Below are positions 1 through 9,292 of a stretch of DNA of 64,000 bases, one piece after another. Each line of letters begins with the position of its first letter. Within the stretch, counting starts at the first letter, position 1. The notes under the pieces were generated by a model. That model had not been told where the DNA came from. It made no database searches and saw only the letters and a list, made by a program, of their open reading frames with translations. The DNA comes from Idiomarina rhizosphaerae (GTDB lineage: Bacteria; Pseudomonadota; Gammaproteobacteria; Enterobacterales; Alteromonadaceae), in NCBI RefSeq assembly GCF_024159085.1, contig NZ_JAMZDE010000006.1:124001-188000 (forward strand), written 5' to 3'. A program made the position numbers and the translations under genes.

Positions 1-1159
1 TTATATAGACCAACGCCTGATGCAGGGCCTCTTGTTGCTCTTCACCTTCTGCTTCCGCGGCAATAGCAAGCTCATCAAGATATTCCTGAGTCAGCTCAAA
101 GTTAACTTTGTCGGCTACATACTCCGCCCAGTTATCAGTATCCATGGTAGCCATTTCCTTACTCATGGAGGCAATAGAGCTTTCAATTTTCATAACACGG
201 TCAGAATGCCAGGCATACTCACCGTCTCGCCCTAATGTCAGGCCGCCAGTTGAATGATCAGCCGTCATAACAATTAAGGTATTGGGGTTCTTTTCGCGGT
301 ACTCGCTCACCACTTTCAATGCGCGGTTTAGCCCGTCCATTTCGTGTACGGCACAAGCGATGTCATTAGCATGACCACACCAGTCAATTTCGCTGCCTTC
401 AATCATTAAAGCGAACGGCTGCTGCTTTTTATCTAGTAAACGCAAAGCGGTACGTGTCATATTGGCCAACGCATCAACATCGCCATCAATAGCAAAAGGC
501 AGACCTTTTTCCGCAAAAAGCCCCATCACAGGCGTAGTCTCAACAGAGCTCAGCTTTTGCATATCGGTTACTACCTGCATACCGTGCTCCGGCAATACAT
601 CCAGCCAGTTTTTGTCGTCACGGTTAAAATAGCTTTGTCCGCCACCTAGCATCACATCAAAAGACGGCTTACCTTCAACCACCTGAGTCGCAATTTTATC
701 GGCTATTTGGTTATATTCGTAGCGCGACGGGTGATGAGTGAAAAACGATGCCGGTGTTGCATGGTTAACTTGGGATGTGGATACCGAGCCGGTTGACCAG
801 CCATTCTCACGAGCCAGTTCCATAATGCTTTGCAGTGGGTATTTATCTGAATCGACCGCAATAGCCCCGTTATAGCTTTTCACACCCGTGGCCAAAGCGG
901 TTGCACCTGCGGCTGAGTCGGTAACCCAGGTATTATCATCCGGATAGGTGGTTGCGGCGCCTTTCAGCATGGCATCAAACTCAGTTTCAGCAATAGTTTT
1001 GCTGTCTAAATCAGACATGGCATAACGGTACGCGCTAATATATTCAAACCCCATACCATCACCAATAATATAAATAATATTGGGTTTCTGTTCTTCTGCC
1101 TGCACCATTGTTGATGCCAAAGCCAGTCCAATACCGGCTGCCAATGCTTTGAGTTTCAT
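1..1159 (-). CDS. phoA: Alkaline phosphatase, 3' end beyond the window
   Basis: Secreted alkaline phosphatase, which releases inorganic phosphate from monoesters in the periplasm. The reading frame is open from ATG at 1159 down to base 1, about 386 codons, so the C-terminus is missing only because the window ends. Residues 1-21 form a signal peptide ending in VQA. IIGDGMG near residue 34 supplies a metal-binding Asp and TDSAAGATA holds the nucleophile Ser at about residue 82, both standard for the family. Further metal-ligand motifs are visible (EGSEIDW, TADHSTGG). An AGGAG-like sequence precedes the ATG. No Pho box was recognised upstream. The family is clear; the symbol is assigned by family only. 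Confidence 0.88.
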   Translation of the reverse strand, partial: MKLKALAAGIGLALASTMVQAEEQKPNIIYIIGDGMGFEYISAYRYAMSDLDSKTIAETEFDAMLKGAATTYPDDNTWVTDSAAGATALATGVKSYNGAIAVDSDKYPLQSIMELARENGWSTGSVSTSQVNHATPASFFTHHPSRYEYNQIADKIATQVVEGKPSFDVMLGGGQSYFNRDDKNWLDVLPEHGMQVVTDMQKLSSVETTPVMGLFAEKGLPFAIDGDVDALANMTRTALRLLDKKQQPFALMIEGSEIDWCGHANDIACAVHEMDGLNRALKVVSEYREKNPNTLIVMTADHSTGGLTLGRDGEYAWHSDRVMKIESSIASMSKEMATMDTDNWAEYVADKVNFELTQEYLDELAIAAEAEGEEQQEALHQALVYI

Positions 1160-1234
1160 ACCACGACTCCTTTGTGAATAACCTAACCAGTATACCAAAG
1201 CGCGAATGTCAGGAATATGACGATAGCCGCAGAA

Positions 1235-2551
1235 TCATTGCCGTTTAGCGGTAATATTACCGTCAGCCAGACGAACTTCTATTGATTCACCCACAGCCAC
1301 TTGCTTTTCGCTACGAACAACATCGCCGTTTTCTGTAAGGACGATAGCGTAACCCCTTTCCAGAGTATTCAAAGGACTGACAAGGTTCAGAGACTGCATC
1401 AACTGTTGCTGCTGAGTTCGTTTGTCTTTTAAAACTCGTTGCATAACCTGCGGTAATCGTTGCTGCTGCGTCTGAAGTTTTTGCTGCAAACGCTGTAACT
1501 CTTTTTGCGGATGCATAGCCTGCAGGCGACCGTGTAAATAAGACGCTTGCTGCTTCTGTCGCGCCAGGCGGTTCTGTAACGCCCGGTTAGCTCTGGCTTG
1601 CAGTTCATCGGCCAACTGCGACTGTTGTTGCAACTGTCGTTGCGGGTGCTGCTGTTGCAGCCGGGTTTGTAAAAATTGCCAACGCTGCTGTAAACGCTGC
1701 AACAATCTTTGCTGCGCCAGACCTAAGCGCTGTTGCAGTGCCTGTGCCTTTTGCTGTTGCTGCTGTTGGTCTCTGGTGACTAACTCAGCGGCTGCGGACG
1801 GTGTCGGAGCGCGGACATCAGCAACAAAGTCGGCAATAGTAAAGTCAATTTCATGACCCACAGCGCTAATGGTTGGCATGGGCGCTGTCGCCAAAAGACG
1901 CGCAAAAATCTCATCGTTAAAACACCACAAGTCTTCCAGAGAACCACCGCCACGGCTGACTAACAGTACATCCACTTCATTACGTTCAAATGCCGTTTTT
2001 AGCATAGCCTGCAACCGCGGAACAGCTGCCTCTCCCTGTACCGCGCTCGGATAAATAACCACTTCCACGCCGGGATCCCGGCGTTTCATCACCGCCAGTA
2101 TGTCTTTTATCGCAGCACCGGTGGGTGAGGTCAGCACGCCGACTTTGCGAATATGATCGGGTAGTAAGCGCTTACGTTCCGCCGTAAATAACCCTTCAGC
2201 GGACAGTTTCTCTTTTAGTTGCTCATAACGCTGCTGTAAAAGCCCCTGACCGGCGTCTTCAACCTGCTCAATAATCAGTTGGTAGTCGCCCCGCGGTTCG
2301 TAAACCGTGACTTTAGCGCGTACCAGTACCTGCATACCATTTTGCGGCCGAACCTTTGCACGCTGATTCGCATTGCGGAACATAGCGCAGCGAACCTGAG
2401 CCCGCTCGTCTTTTAAAGTGAAATACCAGTGTCCTGAACCCGGCGCGGCAAAATTTGAGATTTCTCCAACCAGGCTTATTTGGCCAAAGCCTTGCTCTAA
2501 CAGTTGTCGAATCTCAGTATTTAACTGGCTGACCGAATACACCATGGGCAT
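1235..2551 (-). CDS. xseA: Exodeoxyribonuclease VII large subunit
   Basis: Large subunit of exonuclease VII, which with XseB degrades single-stranded DNA in both directions. The N-terminal 110 residues form the OB-fold DNA-binding domain (GEISNF, SGHWYFTLKD). The catalytic core follows, with GVLTSPTGAAIKD, VSRGGGSLEDLW and AVGHEIDFTIADF. A very glutamine-rich coiled coil occupies roughly residues 265-400. The full length of about 438 residues is normal. Several start codons lie close together (GTG 2554, ATG 2551, ATG 2545), so the exact start is uncertain; none has a strong ribosome binding site. The gene stands alone between the phosphatase and the methionine genes. Confidence 0.95.
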   Translation of the reverse strand: MPMVYSVSQLNTEIRQLLEQGFGQISLVGEISNFAAPGSGHWYFTLKDERAQVRCAMFRNANQRAKVRPQNGMQVLVRAKVTVYEPRGDYQLIIEQVEDAGQGLLQQRYEQLKEKLSAEGLFTAERKRLLPDHIRKVGVLTSPTGAAIKDILAVMKRRDPGVEVVIYPSAVQGEAAVPRLQAMLKTAFERNEVDVLLVSRGGGSLEDLWCFNDEIFARLLATAPMPTISAVGHEIDFTIADFVADVRAPTPSAAAELVTRDQQQQQQKAQALQQRLGLAQQRLLQRLQQRWQFLQTRLQQQHPQRQLQQQSQLADELQARANRALQNRLARQKQQASYLHGRLQAMHPQKELQRLQQKLQTQQQRLPQVMQRVLKDKRTQQQQLMQSLNLVSPLNTLERGYAIVLTENGDVVRSEKQVAVGESIEVRLADGNITAKRQ

Positions 2552-2621
2552 CACTCTTGTTTCGAAATTAAAAATAAATCATACCATATTCCGCTGACAA
2601 CGAAATAAACCCACCTAATTT

Positions 2622-2645
2622 AGACGTCTAAATGTCTTGACGGCT
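2622..2645. promoter_or_regulatory. Tandem MetJ boxes upstream of metX-like gene
   Basis: Three adjacent 8-mers match the MetJ consensus AGACGTCT at 8/8, 6/8 and 6/8 (AGACGTCT, then AAATGTCT, then TGACGGCT). MetJ binds as cooperative dimers to tandem met boxes and represses with S-adenosylmethionine. The array ends about 50 bp before the chosen start of the metX-like gene, as expected for repression of methionine biosynthesis. It also argues against the upstream TTG start at 2637, which would lie inside the operator. Confidence 0.8.
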
Positions 2646-2696
2646 TTATATCTATTTATTACAGTCGAAGCATCACTCAGAATATTGAGGTTAACT

Positions 2697-3605
2697 ATGG
2701 TTCAGCCAGTTGCCCGCAGTTTTTACGCAGACACTCCTTTCGCACGTCTTAAAGGTTATCGCTATGGCGATCCTGATAAACCGGTCGTTGTTGTTCAGGG
2801 CGGGATTAGTGCCAGTGGCCTAATCTGGAAGCCTGATAAGAGCGGTTGGTGGCAGTCACTGCATCCGCTCTTTTCAGAGCTGACTGATGTGCAAGTCATC
2901 AGCTTCGACTACCCCGGAGGCATAGGAGGCTCAGAGTGTCCGTCCGTGCCTTTAACGGTACAGCAACACAGTGAAGCCATACGACACGCACTGAAGCAGG
3001 AAACCGACAACCTACAGGCGTGGATCGGGGGATCTTTTGGCGGTGTTCTGGGACTTCAGTATGCAGCTGATCACCCAGCTGAATTGCTACGTTTAAGTGC
3101 TATTGGCGCGGCTCATAAACCGTCAGTTCATTCCGCTTTATTACGCTACTTTCAACAGGCACTCATTCAACGTTGCGATGATAAACAATCGGGCATTATT
3201 CTGGCACGCGCGCTGGCAATGCTGAGTTACCGTACCGCGGAAGAATTCGAACAACGTTTTAACCATGCGGACGATGCCTTTGAATACTTACTGTATCAGG
3301 GCGAAAAACTCTTGAAGCAAAACGGCAATGGCTGCCGCAGCTTATTTACGCACCTTACGCCGATACTCAACGATTACGCCATTGACCCAACCCGTGTACA
3401 GGCAAAAGTGCAGCTAGTCGATTTTAACAACGACGCTATTGCCCCGCCCAGTCTGGTTAATGAACTGGAAAACTTGCTTCCTAACACTTTTGGCCGGGTC
3501 ACTATTGAAACGCCTTTCGGTCACGATGGTTTTATCAAGAATGTTGAACAATACCAATCGGCTTTAACGCATTTTTTAACTGAATCTGAACTGGAGTCTG
3601 TATGA
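2697..3605 (+). CDS. metX: Homoserine O-acyltransferase, MetX-like alpha/beta hydrolase
   Basis: Likely activates homoserine by O-acetylation or O-succinylation, the first committed step of methionine synthesis. The alpha/beta-hydrolase fold has its nucleophile elbow GGSFGG at residues 111-116 (Ser113), a variant of the GGSMGG of classical MetX. A C-terminal FGHDGF supplies the catalytic His. At 302 residues it is shorter than typical MetX (about 370-380). ATG at 2697 has GAGG just upstream; an in-frame TTG at 2637 lies inside the MetJ operator and is rejected. The last four bases (ATGA) overlap the next gene, metY, so translation is probably coupled. The acyl donor cannot be told from sequence alone. 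Confidence 0.82.
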   Translation: MVQPVARSFYADTPFARLKGYRYGDPDKPVVVVQGGISASGLIWKPDKSGWWQSLHPLFSELTDVQVISFDYPGGIGGSECPSVPLTVQQHSEAIRHALKQETDNLQAWIGGSFGGVLGLQYAADHPAELLRLSAIGAAHKPSVHSALLRYFQQALIQRCDDKQSGIILARALAMLSYRTAEEFEQRFNHADDAFEYLLYQGEKLLKQNGNGCRSLFTHLTPILNDYAIDPTRVQAKVQLVDFNNDAIAPPSLVNELENLLPNTFGRVTIETPFGHDGFIKNVEQYQSALTHFLTESELESV

Positions 3606-4870
3606 AAGACGAAACACTGGCTATACACCATGGCTATGAAACTGATCCAACGACTAAGTCAGTAGCTACCCCCATTTACCAAACCGTTTCCTACGAGTTT
3701 GATAACGCACAGCACGGCGCTGACCTGTTTGACCTGGCAGTTGAAGGGAATATTTATACACGCATTATGAACCCGACCAACGATGTTCTGGAAAAACGTG
3801 TCGCAGAACTGGAACATGGTGTGGCGGCACTTGCCGTAGCTTCAGGTATGGCAGCCATTGAGTACGCATTAATTACGCTTGCCCGTCAGGGCGATAACAT
3901 AGTGACGACACCACAACTCTACGGCGGAACCTACACACTATTCCAGCATATGTTGCCTTCATTTGGCATTGAAGTCCGTTTTGCCGAATCGGATAAAGCC
4001 GAAGACATAGGCAAACTTATAGACGATAAAACTAAGGCGGTATTCTGCGAGAGTATTGGCAACCCGGCGGGAAACATCGCCGATTTAGAAGGCTATGCTG
4101 AGGTCTCCCACCAACATGGCGTTCCGCTGGTCGTGGACAACACGGTTGCTACACCGATACTTTGCAAACCCATTGATTTTGGCGCTGACATTGTGGTGCA
4201 TTCACTGACCAAATATATTGGAGGTCATGGCAATTCAGTTGGCGGACTAATAGTCGATAGCGGACGGTTTGACTGGGTTAAGCAAAAACAACGCTTTCCT
4301 CAGTTTAGCTCACCGGAACCGGCTTATCACGGCGTGATTTATACCGATGCGTTCGGTCCGGCGGCCTTCATAGCCCGCGTTCGCACTGTCGCCTTGCGTA
4401 ACACCGGAGCCTGCTTGTCACCCTTTAATGCTTTCCTGTTATTGCAGGGTTTAGAAACTTTACCTTTGCGTATTGAACGCCACTGCGAAAACGCGCTAAA
4501 AGTGGCTGAATACTTACAGTCGCACCCGGAGGTAGACTGGGTCAACTTTGCCGCACTACCGGAGCACACTAACTACGAACGGGCAAAAAAATATATTAAA
4601 AATGGAGTTCCTGCGTCGCTGCTAACCTTTGGCGTTAAAGGCGGCTACGATGCAGGTGTTGCCTTCTACGATAAACTAAAGCTGTTTAAGCGACTGGTCA
4701 ATATTGGTGACGCAAAGTCGCTGGCCTGCCACCCGGCTTCAACAACTCACCGCCAGCTGTCTGCCGAAGAACAGGCCTCTGTTGGCGTAAAACCAGAAGC
4801 CATTCGTTTATGTGTTGGCATTGAAAATGCGGAAGATATTATTGCCGATATCTTTCAGGCACTCGCTTAA
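3602..4870 (+). CDS. metY: O-acetylhomoserine (thiol)-lyase, PLP-dependent
   Basis: PLP enzyme of the Cys/Met metabolism family that converts O-acetylhomoserine and sulfide to homocysteine. It begins with MKDETLAIHHGYETDPTTKS, and shows the PLP-phosphate loop SGMAAIEYAL, the VDNTVATP strand and the PLP lysine in HSLTKYIGGHG. 422 residues is full length. The gene overlaps the metX-like gene by 4 bp and ends at a strong terminator. Together the pair gives direct sulfhydrylation of homoserine, bypassing cystathionine, under MetJ control. Confidence 0.93.
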   Translation: MKDETLAIHHGYETDPTTKSVATPIYQTVSYEFDNAQHGADLFDLAVEGNIYTRIMNPTNDVLEKRVAELEHGVAALAVASGMAAIEYALITLARQGDNIVTTPQLYGGTYTLFQHMLPSFGIEVRFAESDKAEDIGKLIDDKTKAVFCESIGNPAGNIADLEGYAEVSHQHGVPLVVDNTVATPILCKPIDFGADIVVHSLTKYIGGHGNSVGGLIVDSGRFDWVKQKQRFPQFSSPEPAYHGVIYTDAFGPAAFIARVRTVALRNTGACLSPFNAFLLLQGLETLPLRIERHCENALKVAEYLQSHPEVDWVNFAALPEHTNYERAKKYIKNGVPASLLTFGVKGGYDAGVAFYDKLKLFKRLVNIGDAKSLACHPASTTHRQLSAEEQASVGVKPEAIRLCVGIENAEDIIADIFQALA

Positions 4871-4880
4871 GCGCCCACAA

Positions 4881-4907
4881 AAAAGGCCACTGTTGAAGTG
4901 GCCTTTT
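4881..4907. terminator. Bidirectional terminator, metY / mscS-like
   Basis: An 11-bp stem (AAAAGGCCACT with AGTGGCCTTTT) surrounds a 5-base loop. T-runs on both strands fit termination of metY on the plus strand and of the convergent channel gene on the minus strand. Confidence 0.85.
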
Positions 4908-4924
4908 GTCAGAACAACAATAAG

Positions 4925-5743
4925 TTAATCGTCTTTTTTCAGGTGAACGTCCATTTGGGGAAAGGGAATACCAATGCCCTCTTCGTCCAGACGGTCTTTA
5001 ATACGCTCTAATAAGTCCCAGCGGGTCGGCCAGTAATCCTCGTTTTTCGTCCACGGGCGAACGTTAAAGTCGACTGATGAATTGCCAAGATTAGTCACCG
5101 TAACAACAGGCTCGGGATCTTTTAATACCCTTTCATCGCTGGTAATAACATCCATCAGGGCTTTCTTCGTCTGCTGCAGATTCGCGCTGTAACTTACACC
5201 AATAACCAGGTCGATACGGCGCAGTTCCTCGCGATTATAGTTAACAATAGGACCACCGATAATCTCAGAGTTAGGTACAAAAACTACTTTTCGGTCGGGG
5301 GTTTTCATAATGGTCTGAAAAATATTAATTTGCTCAACGGTTCCAGAAACACCACCAGCATCAACGTATTCACCCGCACGAATTGGGCGGAACATAATAA
5401 GCAGGACGCCAGATGCAATATTAGACAGTGAGCCCTGCAACGCCAGGCCAATTGCCAGGCCAGCCGCACCTAATATGGCAATGAAGGAAGTGGTTTCAAC
5501 GCCCACATGCGACAGTGCCATCATAATAGCGGCAATGAATATCACCGTTTTTAAGATTGCACCGACAAAGCTGATAACAGCACCATCAACCTCGCGCTTT
5601 TTCATACCTTTGGTCATGACACCCGTCACGGTGTTAGCAACAATTTTACCGACGATAAGTATCGCAATAGCGATGATAAATTTAATCGAGAAGCCGATCA
5701 GCATGTCCTGATTATCGTTAATCCACTGGACGATGTTATCCAT
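4925..5743 (-). CDS. mscS: Small-conductance mechanosensitive channel, MscS family
   Basis: Inner-membrane tension-gated channel that releases solutes on hypo-osmotic shock. The 272 residues match the minimal MscS architecture (E. coli 286). Three N-terminal membrane helices lie at about 15-40, 55-80 and 85-115. The third carries the Gly/Ala-rich pore motif GAAGLAIGLALQGSLSN, followed by the FRPIRAGEYV linker into the cytoplasmic beta domain. An osmotic channel fits a marine lifestyle. The gene is monocistronic and faces metY across a shared terminator. Confidence 0.93.
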   Translation of the reverse strand: MDNIVQWINDNQDMLIGFSIKFIIAIAILIVGKIVANTVTGVMTKGMKKREVDGAVISFVGAILKTVIFIAAIMMALSHVGVETTSFIAILGAAGLAIGLALQGSLSNIASGVLLIMFRPIRAGEYVDAGGVSGTVEQINIFQTIMKTPDRKVVFVPNSEIIGGPIVNYNREELRRIDLVIGVSYSANLQQTKKALMDVITSDERVLKDPEPVVTVTNLGNSSVDFNVRPWTKNEDYWPTRWDLLERIKDRLDEEGIGIPFPQMDVHLKKDD

Positions 5744-5823
5744 ACAAATTCCTTATTTCGCAAAGACTTTAATTAGTGATTTATTATTACAGTAATCATA
5801 AACGTTTTTGCCCGCAAGTGGGA

Positions 5824-6570
5824 TCACAAGCGAAATGAGTAACGTCCACGCGAATCTGGCGTTCCCATGTATTGCATCATTTTAGCCAGCCCTTCCGGGG
5901 TTTCCAGAGTCGGCTTAACTGTCCCCTCAGCACTGAAACTTTGGCTGTTAATGCTACCTTTAAAATCTAACCCAAGACTGTTGTTGCCATTCATGGCTAA
6001 GCCCACCGAGTTATTGTCATTACAGCTAAGTTCCACCGGAAAGTCTCCCAACGACTGCCATTGATTATTCACCAACACCCGAATTTGCTCGCCTTGTGCC
6101 TTACCTTTTAACTCGTCACACCAACGTACCGGCCCGGGAGCAGTAACAACAAAACTGTCTAATGACAAACGCCAGTTTCCCCCGGTCTTTAAAGGTAAGC
6201 GTGTATTTGCCAACTGCAACAGAGCATTAACATCACCACTGGCGGTAATATCTTTGGCCCCGACTTTAGTGGACCCCGCCAGCAGACGTCCATTCAGCGA
6301 AAACGGATTGTTCTTTGCAGGCAAATTGACATCCATCACCAGCTCGCCCAGAAATACCGACGACACCTGCCAGTTCCAACTGAGGTTAGTCAGTACGATA
6401 TCGTCAACTGCCACCTGCCCGGCAACACCATTCCACAAACTCCCACTGACCTGAGAGAGCCGGACGTTATCCGGCAAAGGAAACCAGTAGATGACCCTTG
6501 CCGGTAACATTACCAGCATGGCAACCAGATACACGACCACTAACCAGGGTATCCAGCGTTTTAAATTCAT
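5824..6570 (-). CDS. gspN: Type II secretion system protein N
   Basis: Last gene of the gsp operon. 248 residues with one N-terminal membrane anchor (about 8-28), then a periplasmic domain repeating the GspN pattern (PDNVRLSQVSGSLWNGVAG, GNWRLSLDSF). GspN is an optional inner-membrane component of the type II secretion (T2SS) apparatus. It overlaps gspM by 4 bp (ATGA), consistent with operon translation. Confidence 0.88.
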   Translation of the reverse strand: MNLKRWIPWLVVVYLVAMLVMLPARVIYWFPLPDNVRLSQVSGSLWNGVAGQVAVDDIVLTNLSWNWQVSSVFLGELVMDVNLPAKNNPFSLNGRLLAGSTKVGAKDITASGDVNALLQLANTRLPLKTGGNWRLSLDSFVVTAPGPVRWCDELKGKAQGEQIRVLVNNQWQSLGDFPVELSCNDNNSVGLAMNGNNSLGLDFKGSINSQSFSAEGTVKPTLETPEGLAKMMQYMGTPDSRGRYSFRL

Positions 6571-7085
6571 GAAGCCTCACTTACTAATAGTTTACGTAAA
6601 CGCACCTGTCCGGGCGTATTTAATTTTGCAATATCTACAGCTTTTAGTGCTAACCCCTGGCGTTGCTCCAGTTCAGCTAAAAAGCTTAATAAATCAGAAA
6701 AAGCCACCTCATCAACACTTAACAGATACTCCTGCCCCTGAGGCTGCAAACGCGCAATTTGAATATCCTGTGCCGCTGCAGCACGATTAATGCGTTGACT
6801 GACAGAACCCGATGCACTTTGTTGCTGAGAGTTGCTCTCTTCCAGCTTTTTATAGCGCGCTATTGCCCGCTGAACCCATTGGTACTGCTGCTGTTGAGCT
6901 GCAAGCTGACGCTCTGCATTGGCTACTGCCTGGGAGCTGGGCTGCCAAATGACAAAGTACAGAAAAGCAATAAACAGTACTCCTGCCAAAACAGCTAACA
7001 AGCTCTGCTCGCGGTGGTTAAACTGCTGCCAGCGTTGCTTACCTAAATCCAGATAAGGCGTTAAATGACGACTAATTCTTTTCAT
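6567..7085 (-). CDS. gspM: Type II secretion system protein M
   Basis: Bitopic inner-membrane protein of the T2SS assembly platform that pairs with GspL. 172 residues with a membrane helix at about 30-48 following NHREQSLLAVLAG, then a coiled coil (NAERQLAAQQQQYQWVQ) and a small ferredoxin-like periplasmic domain. It overlaps gspL by 4 bp and gspN by 4 bp. Confidence 0.92.
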   Translation of the reverse strand: MKRISRHLTPYLDLGKQRWQQFNHREQSLLAVLAGVLFIAFLYFVIWQPSSQAVANAERQLAAQQQQYQWVQRAIARYKKLEESNSQQQSASGSVSQRINRAAAAQDIQIARLQPQGQEYLLSVDEVAFSDLLSFLAELEQRQGLALKAVDIAKLNTPGQVRLRKLLVSEAS

Positions 7086-8302
7086 GACTGCGCCCCCTGA
7101 GCATCGAGTTGCACGGTTAAAGACCCCGAAACTTGTTCACCCCGGTTGCTCATGGAGCCGGCTTCAACAGTTAACCCTTCGGCTTTTGCCGCCTGTTGAA
7201 AAGCCTCAAATTGAGAAAAGCTGCTGGCGGTTGCCTGTAAGCGCAATTCATTGTTTTGAAAGCGAAGTAACTCAAGCTGCAGTTCAGGCTGCGACTTAAA
7301 CGCAGGAGCCAGTTGCTGCAAAACCGCGAGCACTGACGCTTCATCCGCGCTACCCAGTCCAAGGCTTTCCAGTTGTCGTTGTAACTGTACTTTTAAGTTC
7401 ACAATACGAGTCTGACCGGGAAAGGCATCACGATAGAGTTCCTCAGCCTGCGCTTTTAAAGTGTCACGCTGAGACTCCAGTTGCCAATAGCGTACGCCGT
7501 TTAATAACACGGCCAAAACAAAGAGTACACTCGCGGCAGTAGCCAGCCCCTTCCAGGGCAAGTCAACTGAACGTTTTGCCCGTTGTGAGCGATAAGCCCC
7601 CTGCCTTAAGTTAATACAGTTCCCTGTCGCGATACTTTGCACGGCAATAGTAAAAGGCACCTCAATATCAGCAGGTGTTAAAGGTGCTGGCGATTGCGGC
7701 CAGTTTAACGCGCCATAGTGAATAATTTCCGTTGGACTGTCTTGTTCAGCAGCAAAAGCTGGTGCTAACTGGGCAAACTGGTCTTTTTCTATAGTAAAGC
7801 CCTGCCATTCAGCGGTTCTGACAATAACACTGTCGGCGAGCTCTATCGCCTGCCAGGTATCGTTCTGATGCGGCAACAGAAAACAGTCGGGCACCCAGAA
7901 AGCCGAATCAATACCGGCTTCGGTTAATACCTGCAACCAGTAATTCATTCGTTCTTTAGCAACTACAGCAACCGGCAATTCTGTGCCTTTTAGATCCGGC
8001 CAGGCAAAGTGCAACTGCTCAATATCTGTCGCCAGCTCTTCTTCCAAAGCATAAGGAATAATGCGTTGTAAATGCCTTTTTGTGCCTGCGGGCAATGTCA
8101 CTTTCGTCATCGAAACATCTTGCCCGGGCAAGGCTACAATGACTTCGCAACGGTTGGCTTTGTCTTTTAACTGAGCAAGCTCTGCTACCGAACTCAGCTC
8201 TCCACTGGCAATTAATTCTTGCTGTCCTTTGTGCCAGACCAACCAGGGTATGGGTTCGTTGGTACCATAAGCCGGTAACCGCAGAATCAGTGTTTCATGC
8301 AT
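7082..8302 (-). CDS. gspL: Type II secretion system protein L
   Basis: Links the cytoplasmic ATPase GspE to the inner-membrane platform. Residues 1-240 form the actin-like cytoplasmic domain (LPGQDVSMTKVTLP, RIIPYALEEELA). A membrane helix follows near 250-268 (LATAASVLFVLAVLLNG), then the periplasmic ferredoxin-like domain. 406 residues is the usual length. The start lies 3 bp from the end of gspK. Confidence 0.93.
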   Translation of the reverse strand: MHETLILRLPAYGTNEPIPWLVWHKGQQELIASGELSSVAELAQLKDKANRCEVIVALPGQDVSMTKVTLPAGTKRHLQRIIPYALEEELATDIEQLHFAWPDLKGTELPVAVVAKERMNYWLQVLTEAGIDSAFWVPDCFLLPHQNDTWQAIELADSVIVRTAEWQGFTIEKDQFAQLAPAFAAEQDSPTEIIHYGALNWPQSPAPLTPADIEVPFTIAVQSIATGNCINLRQGAYRSQRAKRSVDLPWKGLATAASVLFVLAVLLNGVRYWQLESQRDTLKAQAEELYRDAFPGQTRIVNLKVQLQRQLESLGLGSADEASVLAVLQQLAPAFKSQPELQLELLRFQNNELRLQATASSFSQFEAFQQAAKAEGLTVEAGSMSNRGEQVSGSLTVQLDAQGAQS

Positions 8303-8305
8303 AAA

Positions 8306-9292
8306 CTAATCTCCCATCGCCCGGTACAAAGTTTGTACTCGACCTTCGTTTAAATGTAATACCGAGCGCGCTCTCATTTCTACTTCGCCCCACTGAATCA
8401 TCGCAATCAACTGAAAATACTCACTACTCACGGTCAGTTCCGACAACTCACCTTCTAATTCCGATCGCACTCCCGAAAGCTCAGCTAACTCAGCGAGTTC
8501 TTCATCGGATTCGTAGCCTTGAGGCGGTCGATTACTCAGCAACGCCATAGCGTCAGCAAGTGCTAACTTACCTTCGGTAATCCCGGTTAAAATCGCAGCC
8601 TGATCCTGTTCCAAAGTATTAATATTAACTTTTAAATCTGTCTCATTCGGAATAACGCAAGCAACAGAGTGTAGAGTATTGACAATTTTAGCGCTGTATC
8701 CACGCACCATTCTTAGCTCGCTCATCTCAAGGAGTTGGCTGTTTGCGGCCAAATAAGGCTTAGGTAAACTCTCGTAGTCAGGGTCTTCGGCACCGTTACT
8801 GCCCGACAACTGACTGTCTTCATCCAGCCAGTCTACCAGACTGTCGGTTAAAATCTCGGCCTGATAGTTATCAATCTCCAGTGCTTCCAGCAGCGCTTTG
8901 TATTGTCGTTTGCGTTTTTCCAGAGTCCCGGGGTCTTCTGCATCGGTAACCAGGCTATTAAGGTTAAAGCAGCTGTATAAATCCCTGACTTTCGCGGCAA
9001 TCTGCCCACCTTCTACCGGAAAAGGTCCGCTGCGCTGAGCCCAGTTTTGTTCTTTATGCGCAACTCCATCGTTCTCTTCCAGCTCAGTTTGCAGCACTTC
9101 TTTTAGAACATCCTCTGCGCTTAACCACATCCAGTAGCTTTGTTCAGCTTGCTGCAAGTTACCCATACGAGTTATTTGCAACTGTAGCTTTCCGCCTAAA
9201 TTCACAGCAATAACCGACACAATAGCAATAACCAGCAAAACCGTTATCAGTGCAGCTCCGGTCTGTAATGACTTACCCCGGCTAATTTGCAC
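8306..9292 (-). CDS. gspK: Type II secretion minor pseudopilin K
   Basis: Large minor pseudopilin at the tip of the T2SS pseudopilus, acting with GspI and GspJ. The basic leader MQISRGKSLQTGAALITVLL lacks the Glu+5 typical of other pseudopilins, as is usual for GspK. The hydrophobic helix extends to about residue 32. The alpha-helical insertion with SLVDWLDEDSQLSGSNGAED is characteristic. 328 residues is normal. The start overlaps the end of gspJ by 11 bp. Confidence 0.93.
   Translation of the reverse strand: MQISRGKSLQTGAALITVLLVIAIVSVIAVNLGGKLQLQITRMGNLQQAEQSYWMWLSAEDVLKEVLQTELEENDGVAHKEQNWAQRSGPFPVEGGQIAAKVRDLYSCFNLNSLVTDAEDPGTLEKRKRQYKALLEALEIDNYQAEILTDSLVDWLDEDSQLSGSNGAEDPDYESLPKPYLAANSQLLEMSELRMVRGYSAKIVNTLHSVACVIPNETDLKVNINTLEQDQAAILTGITEGKLALADAMALLSNRPPQGYESDEELAELAELSGVRSELEGELSELTVSSEYFQLIAMIQWGEVEMRARSVLHLNEGRVQTLYRAMGD

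Noticed and set aside
2637-2696. Upstream TTG start for the metX-like gene
   Set aside because: It lies within the MetJ operator, has no ribosome binding site, and the encoded 20 residues do not resemble the family.
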